Shown in pieces: positions 6,106 to 12,072 of a DNA stretch of 17,301 bases. The notes below the pieces were generated by a model. That model saw nothing but the letters and a program-made list of their open reading frames with translations, searched no databases and had not been told where the DNA came from. Source of the DNA: an uncultured Clostridia bacterium (GTDB lineage Bacteria; Bacillota; Clostridia; Christensenellales; Aristaeellaceae). A program made the translations under genes and the position numbers. Each line of letters starts with the position of its first letter. Position 1 is the stretch's first letter. Location: NCBI GenBank assembly GCA_945877525.1, contig CAMDVP010000033.1:1-17301 (forward strand). The letters are read 5' to 3'.

Positions 6106-7362
6106 TTACTGGGCAGCAGCCAGCAGCGCGGGGATGTTCGCGAACTCGGCAGTCACCATCTCCACGAAGGTGGGCACGTCGATGGCATCCTGAGCCAGCA
6201 ACTCGAAGATCGGGCCCAGGTTCTGCATGCCGAAGTTGTCGGGCATATAGCCGAAGCCCCAGCTGTAGATGTCGCCCTTGGCAGAGGCCTTCATGACGTC
6301 CACGCTCAGGTCGCCGGAGGGCTCAAGAGCCACATTGGCGAAGGCAGGCACCATGCCGGCCTTGTTGACCATGTAGTCCTGGCCGGCCTCGGTGGCCACC
6401 ATGTCTTCCAGGAACTTCACAGCCTCGTCCTTGTTGGGGGACTGGGCGTTAACCACATACCAGGAGGGAGCAGCCACCATCAGGCCGGAGATTTCCTGCT
6501 TGTCGGTGAAGGGCTCGCCGATGAAGCCCATGGGCGGGCAGTTCTCGAAGGCGGCCAGGTTGGGGTCGATCCAGTTGCCCTGATGGCAGAACACGGTCTT
6601 GCCGGTGGCAAAGGCGTTCACGTTCTGGTCGTAGTTGCCGTTAACGAGGATTTCCTGATCAGCGTAGTTGAACAGCAGATCCACATAGGTGGCATACTCG
6701 GTCAGGCGCTCGGTGTCAACCTTGCCCTCGCGCATCATGTCGATGATGGTCATGTCGCCATAGGGCAGGCCGCAGCTGAGGTAGGTGGAGAAGTTCTGGT
6801 TGCCGGTAACCCAGGTCATGCCGCCGGACACGGAAGTGGCGATGGACACCACGGCGTCGATGCCCAGCTCGGCCTTCATGCCGTCCAGCTTTTCAAAGGC
6901 GGCCTTCAGGGCGCTGTAGGTGGTCAGGGTCGCGGGGTCGATTTCCGCCTTGGCCAGCAGATCCTTGTTGTAGGCCAGGCCGAAGCCCTCGATGGCCACG
7001 GGGAAGCCGTAGCACTTACCTTCCACCATGAAGCCCACGGAGGTGTTCTTGGCAAACTCGGTGTCGGACACGTCCAGGATGTAGTCCTTCCACACATTGT
7101 AGCCGCCCATACCTTCGATGACGAAGATGTCGGGCATGTTGCCGGCCTGCAGGGCGGCCTTCAGGGAGCCGGAGTAGTCAGCACCGCCGCCGACGGATTC
7201 CACCGTCACGTTGAAGCCGGCGGTCTTGGAATACTCAGCCGCATACTCCTTCAGTGCGGCATCGATTTCCACCTTCACGTTGGAAACCTTGATGTCAGCC
7301 AGCGCGGTGGTGCACACGCACACCATCACCAGGGCCAGAACCAGAGAAAGGAACCTTTTCAT
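6106..7362 (-). CDS. Extracellular solute-binding protein, family 1 (carbohydrate ABC importer)
   Basis: A 418-residue exported binding protein and first gene of the importer operon. MKRF plus a hydrophobic core and 'CTTALA|D' form a signal peptide cleaved near residue 22. The cysteines before that site are not in a lipobox. The mature sequence has family-1 traits: 'LKAALQAGNMPDIFVIEG' near the N-terminus, 'GKCYGFPVAIEGFGLAYNKDLL' mid-way, 'ATGKTVFCHQGNW' and 'PNKDEAVKFLEDMVATEAGQ' toward the end. It would capture a sugar or oligosaccharide outside the membrane and deliver it to the two permeases downstream; the ligand cannot be read from sequence. AAAGGAGG precedes the ATG at 7362. A hairpin in the leader sits directly before that ribosome binding site, and a stem-loop follows the stop. 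Confidence 0.93.
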   Translation of the reverse strand: MKRFLSLVLALVMVCVCTTALADIKVSNVKVEIDAALKEYAAEYSKTAGFNVTVESVGGGADYSGSLKAALQAGNMPDIFVIEGMGGYNVWKDYILDVSDTEFAKNTSVGFMVEGKCYGFPVAIEGFGLAYNKDLLAKAEIDPATLTTYSALKAAFEKLDGMKAELGIDAVVSIATSVSGGMTWVTGNQNFSTYLSCGLPYGDMTIIDMMREGKVDTERLTEYATYVDLLFNYADQEILVNGNYDQNVNAFATGKTVFCHQGNWIDPNLAAFENCPPMGFIGEPFTDKQEISGLMVAAPSWYVVNAQSPNKDEAVKFLEDMVATEAGQDYMVNKAGMVPAFANVALEPSGDLSVDVMKASAKGDIYSWGFGYMPDNFGMQNLGPIFELLAQDAIDVPTFVEMVTAEFANIPALLAAAQ

Positions 7363-7531
7363 CAGGATACGCCTCCTTTATTTCAAAGCCTGCCTTTCAG
7401 GCTTTGGATACGCAGGGGAAAGGAAAAAAGCGATGCTTCCAGCACCCTTGCTCGGATCAAAGCTATGCCGTCTCATCATCAGGAGATTACAGCACATTGA
7501 TACAAACAACCAACCGCACCCTTGCGGAGAT
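7363..7531 (-). other. Long 5' leader of the ABC transporter operon with alternative hairpins
   Basis: About 169 nt separate the predicted start of transcription (near 7531) from the ATG. On the minus strand it holds: hairpin CCGCA-AGGG-TGCGG at the extreme 5' end (7527-7514); hairpin AGCA-AGGG-TGCT (7452-7441), sharing the 10-mer GCAAGGGTGC and the loop with the first; a stem AAGGGTGCT-GGA-AGCATC(G)CTT followed by TTTT (about 7449-7424), resembling an intrinsic terminator and using bases of the second hairpin; and a perfect hairpin next to the ribosome binding site. The layout would allow attenuation. I recognise no known riboswitch class; folding was done by eye. Confidence 0.4.
7384..7406. 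repeat. Perfect 9-bp inverted repeat next to the binding-protein ribosome binding site
   Basis: CAAAGCCTG (7384-7392) and CAGGCTTTG (7398-7406) flank a 5-nt spacer. In RNA it would form a hairpin 3 nt upstream of the AAAGGAGG ribosome binding site. It could instead be a DNA operator for a LacI-type or other dimeric regulator, though it lies about 130 nt downstream of the predicted promoter, which makes an RNA role more likely. Confidence 0.65.
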
Positions 7532-7537
7532 AACGTG

Positions 7538-7566
7538 ATTATAGTCTGTTTTCATAGCCCTGTCAA
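7538..7566 (-). promoter_or_regulatory. Perfect sigma-A promoter of the ABC transporter operon
   Basis: Minus strand TTGACA (7566-7561), 17-nt spacer, TATAAT (7543-7538): consensus in both boxes with optimal spacing. Such a strong core promoter in front of a sugar importer suggests that control comes from a repressor or from the leader RNA. Confidence 0.88.
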
Positions 7567-7652
7567 GAAAAAATTGTGTAAAGGTGAAAAATCATAGAAA
7601 AGCTGTATTGAATGCTTCCACTTTCTTCCTGACAGGAAACGCAGAAATATGC

Positions 7653-7682
7653 GTTGACATCTCAACCTTCCCGGCATATACT
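7653..7682 (+). promoter_or_regulatory. Promoter of the marR-aldehyde dehydrogenase operon with possible operator
   Basis: TTGACA (7654-7659), 17-nt spacer, TATACT (7677-7682), predicted start near 7689, 27 nt before the ATG. The inverted repeat GTTGA-CATC-TCAAC (7653-7666) covers the -35 box and would be a natural site for autorepression by the MarR protein. The promoter is well supported; the operator is a guess from position. Confidence 0.7.
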
Positions 7683-7715
7683 TCCCTTAAGAGACAGGGC
7701 TGAGGAGGCTTTGGC

Positions 7716-8195
7716 ATGAAGAGCCGGTACGGGCAGTTTGCATCGTCCATTTCCGCCATTTATCACGCGGTGCAGCGGATTGAGCGGGATGAAATGGTTC
7801 GCTTCGGCAGCAGGGGCGTTTACGCCCAATACCTGGCCGCGATGCACAGCCACCCGGAGGGGCTGACCGCCGCCCGTCTCAGCGAACTGTGCGACAGAGA
7901 CAAGGCCGCCGTATCCCGCGCTGTGGCGGACATGGAGGCGGAGGGACTCATCCTGAGGGAGGGTCGGGAGGACACCATGTATCGCGCCGTGATCCGCCTG
8001 ACGGAAAAGGGCCGGCAGGCGGCGGAATATGTGGCCGGCCGCGCCAGCGCCGCGGTGGAGGCGGGCGGGCGGGGCCTCAGTCCGAAGGAGCGGGACGCGC
8101 TGCAGGCCGCCCTCGCGCTGATAGCCGGCAATCTGGAAACCATCATGAAAGAAGGCATTCCCGCCCAGTCCGCCGCCAGGAGGTGCAAGCCATGA
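7716..8195 (+). CDS. MarR-family winged-helix transcriptional regulator
   Basis: A 159-residue cytoplasmic DNA-binding protein. The N-terminal helix 'FASSISAIYHAVQRIERDEM' serves dimerisation. The winged helix-turn-helix follows at about 50-105: 'GLTAARLSELCDRDKAAVSRAVADMEAEGLI' with the recognition helix around 'KAAVSRAVADME', then the wing 'REGREDTMYRAVIRLTEKGR' with the family's LTxxG end. A C-terminal helical part with 'LSPKERDALQAALALIAGNL' completes the dimer interface. The ATG at 7716 has TGAGGAGG 7 nt upstream. The stop overlaps the start of the aldehyde dehydrogenase gene (ATGA). MarR proteins usually repress their own operon until a small phenolic, aldehyde or other ligand binds. 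Regulation of the coupled dehydrogenase is therefore likely, but the ligand is unknown. Confidence 0.92.
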   Translation: MKSRYGQFASSISAIYHAVQRIERDEMVRFGSRGVYAQYLAAMHSHPEGLTAARLSELCDRDKAAVSRAVADMEAEGLILREGREDTMYRAVIRLTEKGRQAAEYVAGRASAAVEAGGRGLSPKERDALQAALALIAGNLETIMKEGIPAQSAARRCKP

Positions 8196-9571
8196 CCGAG
8201 CAGGACATCGACCGGCTGCTGCAAAAGCAGCGTGCCTTCTTCCGCAGCGGCGCTACCCTGCCGCTTGACGCGCGCAAAGCAGCGCTGAAAAAACTCTATG
8301 CCGTCATTGAGGAACGCCAGGAGGATATCGCCGCCGCCCTGCAGCGCGACCTTGGCAAAAGCGGCTACGAAGCCTATATGTGCGAAACCGGCCTGGCGCT
8401 GTCGGAGATTCGCCATATGCTCCGCCATCTTCGCCGCTATTCCCGCAAGCGTCGGGTGCGCACGCCCCTGGCGCAGTTTGCCGCCGCCAGCTATGAATTG
8501 CCCTCGCCCTATGGCTGCACGCTCATCATGAGCCCGTGGAATTACCCCTTCCTGCTGACCATCGACCCTCTGGCCGACGCCATCGCAGCGGGCAACACCG
8601 CGCTGATCAAGCCAAGCGCCTATTCCCCCGCCACCGGCGCGCTGCTGGAGGAACTCATTGCCCAGGCGCTGCCGCCCGAACTGGCCGCAGTGGTCACCGG
8701 TGGCCGGAGGGAGAACGCCTGCCTGCTGGAAAAGCAGTTTGACCTGATCTTCTTCACCGGCAGCCAAAGCGTGGGCCGGGAAGTGCTGCGGCATACCGCC
8801 GAAACCCTCACCCCCACCGTGCTGGAGCTGGGCGGCAAAAGTCCCTGCATTGTGGACGCATCAGCCGATATTCCCCTGGCTGCCCGGCGGATTGTGTTCG
8901 GCAAATTTCTCAACTGCGGGCAGACCTGCGTCGCGCCTGACTATGTGCTGTGCCAGCGCCCGGTGCTGGACGCGCTGGTGAAGGAAATCGTCCGGCAGAT
9001 CGGGGTGCAGTTTGGCGCTCGGCCGCTTGACAACCCCGCCTATGGACGGATTGTCAACGAGAAGCACTTCGACCGCCTCTGCGCGCTGATGGATGCAGAG
9101 AAAACCGTCTGCGGCGGCGAAGCGGATCGGGAAGCGCTGCGGATTGCCCCGACCGTGATGCGCGGCGTCCGGTGGGAGGATCCGGTAATGCAGGAGGAAA
9201 TCTTCGGGCCTATTCTGCCGGTGCTTGCCTTTGATCAGCCGGAGGAGGTGTTCTCTCTGCTGGAAAGCAGGCCCAGCCCGCTGGCGCTGTACATCTTCTC
9301 AGAGAACAGAGCGTATATCGACAGGGTAACCCGCCGCTGCAGGTTCGGCGGAGGATGTGTGAACGACGTGGTGATTCACCTGGCCACCAGCGAAATGGGC
9401 TTTGGCGGCGTGGGTGAAAGCGGCATGGGCGCCTATCACGGCAAGGCAGGCTTCGACGCGTTTTCCCACAGAAAATCCATTGTAGACAAGAAAACCTGGC
9501 TGGATCTGCCCATGCGCTATCAGCCGTATGGGAAATTTTCCCGTCGCCTGCTGCGGCTTTTTCTGCGATAA
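8192..9571 (+). CDS. Aldehyde dehydrogenase, class 3 type (NAD(P)+-dependent)
   Basis: A 459-residue cytoplasmic dehydrogenase that oxidises aldehydes to carboxylates. The cofactor-binding part includes 'MSPWNYPFLLTIDPLADAIA', 'GNTALIKPSAYSP' and 'FFTGSQSVGREVL'. The general base is Glu212 in LELGGKSP and the catalytic nucleophile is Cys246 in 'NCGQTCVAPDYV', spaced 34 residues apart as in class 3 enzymes. 'MQEEIFGPILPVL' and 'GGVGESGMGAYHGKAGFDAF' are further family signatures. The length fits the YwdH/ALDH3 group. The C-terminus is a short basic amphipathic tail ('FSRRLLRLFLR') that may touch membranes. The chosen ATG overlaps the stop of the MarR gene by 4 nt and has AGGAGG 8 nt upstream; a longer frame from 7889 only shadows that gene. 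The substrate is probably a medium or long-chain or aromatic aldehyde, by family analogy. Confidence 0.93.
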   Translation: MTEQDIDRLLQKQRAFFRSGATLPLDARKAALKKLYAVIEERQEDIAAALQRDLGKSGYEAYMCETGLALSEIRHMLRHLRRYSRKRRVRTPLAQFAAASYELPSPYGCTLIMSPWNYPFLLTIDPLADAIAAGNTALIKPSAYSPATGALLEELIAQALPPELAAVVTGGRRENACLLEKQFDLIFFTGSQSVGREVLRHTAETLTPTVLELGGKSPCIVDASADIPLAARRIVFGKFLNCGQTCVAPDYVLCQRPVLDALVKEIVRQIGVQFGARPLDNPAYGRIVNEKHFDRLCALMDAEKTVCGGEADREALRIAPTVMRGVRWEDPVMQEEIFGPILPVLAFDQPEEVFSLLESRPSPLALYIFSENRAYIDRVTRRCRFGGGCVNDVVIHLATSEMGFGGVGESGMGAYHGKAGFDAFSHRKSIVDKKTWLDLPMRYQPYGKFSRRLLRLFLR

Positions 9572-9574
9572 ATA

Positions 9575-9603
9575 TTGAAAACCGGCCATTTTCGTGCTAT
9601 GCT
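9575..9603 (+). promoter_or_regulatory. Promoter of the mobB-like / NTPase gene pair
   Basis: TTGAAA (9575-9580), 17-nt spacer, TATGCT (9598-9603) lie just after the aldehyde dehydrogenase stop. The start would be near 9610, about 33 nt before the ATG. One mismatch to consensus in each box apart from the 17-nt spacing, so a moderate promoter. Confidence 0.6.
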
Positions 9604-9642
9604 GATGCCGCAGCGCACAGCTGCACAAAGGAATGAGCACAG

Positions 9643-10335
9643 ATGAGGATTGTGACAGTGGTGGGCGTCCGTCAGGCGGGCAAAACCTCCACGGTCACCG
9701 CGCTGATTGAGGAAATCCGCCGGCGCGGACGCACCGTGGGCACCTGCAAAAGCGTGTTCTGCCCCACCTTCTCCATGGACAAGCCCGGCAGCAATACCGC
9801 ACGGCACACCATGGCCGGCGCGCAGCTGGTATGCGCCCGGGGCAAGCGGGAAACGGCCTATCTGTTCCCGGGGGCGCAAAAGCTCTCGCAGGTGCTATTG
9901 GCCTTTGAGGGCATGGATTATGTGCTGCTGGAGGGGGATTACCTCGCCCCGGTGCCGCGGCTGGTGGCCGCTCACGGGGAGGCGGACGCCCTGGAGCGCA
10001 CCAATCCGCTGACCCTGGCCTATGTGGGCCGCATCAGCGCCGCCCCCGCCCCGCAGCTGCCCCATCCCCGCTTCAACGCGCTGACGGACGCACCGGCGCT
10101 GCTGGATTTTCTGGACGCGCAGGTGGCGGACACGGTTCCCTCCCCTGCCCTGGACGAGGCACTTCCCCCGGTGCCCGGCGTAACGGACGACGGCTTTTGC
10201 CAGTGCGGATGCCATCACGCGCAGAGGGCGCAGGAGAAGCTCCGCGCCATGGCCGGCGGCCGGGAGCTTCGCCTCACGCCCGAACGCAGGAAAATCCTGC
10301 TGCAATGGGCGGAGGAGGACGGACATGGCCTGTAA
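9643..10335 (+). CDS. MobB-like P-loop protein (molybdopterin-guanine dinucleotide adapter type) with Cys/His tail
   Basis: A 230-residue protein. The P-loop is at residues 8-17, GVRQAGKTST, and 'DKPGSNTARHTMAGAQLVC' matches the MobB signature (D-x-PG-x-D/N-x-x-RH-x-x-AGA). 'MDYVLLEGDYL' sits where Walker B is expected. MobB proteins bind GTP and assist MobA in adding GMP to molybdenum cofactor. Two features are unusual. The His-rich stretch before DKPG in classical MobB is replaced here by 'SVFCPTF', and there is a C-terminal extension with C186-x-C188-x-C190-H191-H192, a likely metal site, followed by a basic helix. Length exceeds E. coli MobB (about 175). AAAGGA lies about 9 nt before the ATG. 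It overlaps the next P-loop gene by 11 nt. The name is tentative; a related metallochaperone-like GTPase is possible. Confidence 0.72.
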   Translation: MRIVTVVGVRQAGKTSTVTALIEEIRRRGRTVGTCKSVFCPTFSMDKPGSNTARHTMAGAQLVCARGKRETAYLFPGAQKLSQVLLAFEGMDYVLLEGDYLAPVPRLVAAHGEADALERTNPLTLAYVGRISAAPAPQLPHPRFNALTDAPALLDFLDAQVADTVPSPALDEALPPVPGVTDDGFCQCGCHHAQRAQEKLRAMAGGRELRLTPERRKILLQWAEEDGHGL

Positions 10336-10852
10336 GCGTCACCTGTTCCTCACCGGGGAAAAGCAGGTGGGCAAGTCCACCCTGCTGCGGGAGCTGATCC
10401 GCCGGGAGGGTCTTTCCTGCGGCGGCTTTGAAACCCGCCCGCTGACGGCGGACGGCGTGCGGCGGGGATTTCTCCTGCACAGCCTTCTGCCCATGCCGCC
10501 CTATGAAAACGACTGCGTCATCAGCGTGCGCCTGGGGGAGCGGCGCTCGGTGCCGGTACTCCCCGCCTTTGAGGAAAACGGCGTGGCCATGCTCCGCCGA
10601 AGCCTGGACAGCGGCCTGCCCTTCCTGCTCATGGACGAGCTGGGAAAGAGCGAGCGCGACGCGGAGGCCTTCTGCAGGCAGGTGCTTTCCTGCCTGGACA
10701 GCGGCAGGCGGGTATTGGGCGTTCTGCAGCGCTGCGACGCGCCCCTTGTCCGGCAGATTGCCGCCCGGGAGGACGTGCTGCTTCTGACCGTCACCCCCGA
10801 ACACCGGGAGCAGCTGCCGCCTCTATTGGCGGCCTGGGCTAAAGATGAATAA
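10325..10852 (+). CDS. THEP1-type nucleoside-triphosphatase
   Basis: A 175-residue P-loop protein with GEKQVGKSTL (Walker A, residues 11-20) and 'FLLMDELGKSE' (Walker B, about 100-110). 'GLSCGGFETRPL' after the P-loop and 'FEENGVAMLRRSL' mid-protein fit the NTPase_1/THEP1 family. Characterised members hydrolyse NTPs slowly; their physiological role is unsettled. The ATG at 10325 is preceded by GGAGGA and overlaps the MobB-like gene by 11 nt, so the two are co-translated and probably act together. The next block is a molybdenum cofactor operon, which makes a role in cofactor or metal handling plausible; nothing in the sequence proves it. A strong terminator follows the stop. Confidence 0.8.
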   Translation: MACKRHLFLTGEKQVGKSTLLRELIRREGLSCGGFETRPLTADGVRRGFLLHSLLPMPPYENDCVISVRLGERRSVPVLPAFEENGVAMLRRSLDSGLPFLLMDELGKSERDAEAFCRQVLSCLDSGRRVLGVLQRCDAPLVRQIAAREDVLLLTVTPEHREQLPPLLAAWAKDE

Positions 10853-10864
10853 CGTGAAGCAATG

Positions 10865-10905
10865 CGGCTTCGTTCCCTCCCTATGGGAGGGGGCGAAGCC
10901 GTTTT
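10865..10905 (+). terminator. Strong intrinsic terminator after the NTPase gene
   Basis: The left arm is CGGCTTCG plus TTCCCTCCC (10865-10881) and the right arm GGGAGGGGG plus CGAAGCCG (10885-10901). They form a 17-bp stem with two G-U pairs and a 3-nt TAT loop, followed by TTTTCTGCTTT. It starts 13 nt after the stop and separates the mobB-like pair from the cofactor operon. Confidence 0.93.
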
Positions 10906-10958
10906 CTGCTTTGCGCAGGTCATGTGTGAAAACTTTGTCAATTTTTCGTGGAAAGCTC

Positions 10959-10987
10959 TTGCATTGCATGGTTTGGGATGCTAAACT
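10959..10987 (+). promoter_or_regulatory. Promoter of the molybdenum cofactor operon
   Basis: TTGCAT (10959-10964), 17-nt spacer, TAAACT (10982-10987). The predicted start near 10994 leaves a leader of only about 20 nt before the ATG. That is too short for a Moco riboswitch, so control, if any, acts at the promoter. Confidence 0.6.
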
Positions 10988-11014
10988 GTTCAGGTAATTC
11001 AGGGAGGCGGTAGA

Positions 11015-12046
11015 ATGCGCTGCATCGATACAAAGGACGCCGTAGGCCATGTGCTGTGCCACGACATCACCGTGATTGTCAAGGACGTGAAGAAGGGCGT
11101 TGCCTTCAAAAAAGGGCACATTGTCACCGAGGCGGATATTCCCGAGCTGCTGAAGCTGGGCAAGGATCACCTCTATGTATGGGAAAAGGACGACCGTATG
11201 CTCCACGAGGACGAGGCCGCGGCCATCCTTCGCGATCTGTGCATGGGACAGAACATCTCGGCCGGTCAGCCCAGCGAGGGGAAAATTGAGCTGACCGCCG
11301 CCGCGGACGGCCTGTTCACCGTGGACAGCGAGCGCTTGCTGGCCGTCAACGATATTGAGGAAATCATGATTGCCTCCCGCCACGGCATGACGCCGGTGCA
11401 CGCGGGGGACAAGCTGGCAGGCACCCGGGTGATTCCCCTGGTGATCGCCAGGGAGAAGATGGCGCGCGTGCAATCCGCCGCAGGCGACGCGCCGCTGATG
11501 AACGTGCTGCCCTTCCGTCCGCTGCGCTGCGGCCTGGTGACCACCGGCAGCGAAGTATATTATGGAAGAATTCAGGACACCTTCACCCCGGTCATCGAAA
11601 GCAAGCTTGCCGAATACGGCATGTCTCTCATGGGGCATGAGCTGGCTCCGGACGATATGGACAGCATCACCGAATCCATCCTCCGTCTGCGGGATGCTGG
11701 AGCCGAATTGATCCTGACCACCGGCGGCATGAGCGTAGATCCCGACGACCGCACGCCGGGGGCCATCCGCCGCACCGGGGCGCGCATTGTCACCTACGGC
11801 GCGCCGGTGCTGCCCGGCGCCATGTTGCTGGTAGGGTATCTGCCCGGCTGCGACGGCAGGGAGATTCCCATTCTTGGCCTCCCGGGCTGCGTGATGTACG
11901 CCCGCCGCACCATCTTCGACCTGGTGCTGTGCCGCATCGCCGCCGGGGTGGAAATCACGCGGCGGGATATCGTGTCCATGGGCGAGGGCGGGCTTTGCCT
12001 GGGATGCCCCGTATGCACCTACCCCAACTGCGGCTTTGGCAAATAA
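11015..12046 (+). CDS. Molybdopterin-binding (MoaB/Mog-domain) protein with C-terminal four-cysteine motif
   Basis: A 343-residue protein opening the cofactor operon. The N-terminal half (about 1-165) resembles a degenerate MoeA-like domain ('VGHVLCHDITVIV', 'AFKKGHIVTEADIPELLKLG'). The middle and C-terminal half is a MoaB/Mog fold that binds molybdopterin: 'RCGLVTTGSEVYYGRI' and 'LILTTGGMSVDPDDRTPGAI'. The last 16 residues carry C328-x2-C331-x2-C334-x4-C339 then GFGK, a pattern suited to an iron-sulfur or zinc site. Relatives occur in anaerobes beside moeA and moaA, without a defined reaction. A role as extra metal-insertion or carrier protein is inferred. AGGGAGG lies about 8 nt before the ATG. 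The gene is 26 nt upstream of moeA. Confidence 0.82.
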   Translation: MRCIDTKDAVGHVLCHDITVIVKDVKKGVAFKKGHIVTEADIPELLKLGKDHLYVWEKDDRMLHEDEAAAILRDLCMGQNISAGQPSEGKIELTAAADGLFTVDSERLLAVNDIEEIMIASRHGMTPVHAGDKLAGTRVIPLVIAREKMARVQSAAGDAPLMNVLPFRPLRCGLVTTGSEVYYGRIQDTFTPVIESKLAEYGMSLMGHELAPDDMDSITESILRLRDAGAELILTTGGMSVDPDDRTPGAIRRTGARIVTYGAPVLPGAMLLVGYLPGCDGREIPILGLPGCVMYARRTIFDLVLCRIAAGVEITRRDIVSMGEGGLCLGCPVCTYPNCGFGK

Positions 12047-12072
12047 TCCAGCTTCGACGGGAGGCGATGGCG

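Noticed and set aside
6100..7500. 466-codon plus-strand open frame opposite the solute-binding protein
   Set aside because: His/Val/Gly-rich shadow of the binding-protein gene with no ribosome binding site.
7889..8191. N-terminal extension of the aldehyde dehydrogenase by 101 residues
   Set aside because: The extension reads the MarR gene out of frame; the ATG at 8192 has a good ribosome binding site and gives the normal class 3 length, with Glu212 and Cys246 in the expected places.
8192..9571. Aldehyde dehydrogenase as the molybdenum-cofactor client of the neighbouring genes
   Set aside because: It is a NAD(P)+-dependent class 3 enzyme with a catalytic cysteine and no molybdopterin-binding region; its proximity to the cofactor genes does not imply use of the cofactor.
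10906..11014. Moco riboswitch in front of the cofactor operon
   Set aside because: Promoter boxes at 10959-10987 leave only about 20 nt of leader, too short for that RNA class; no matching structure was seen.
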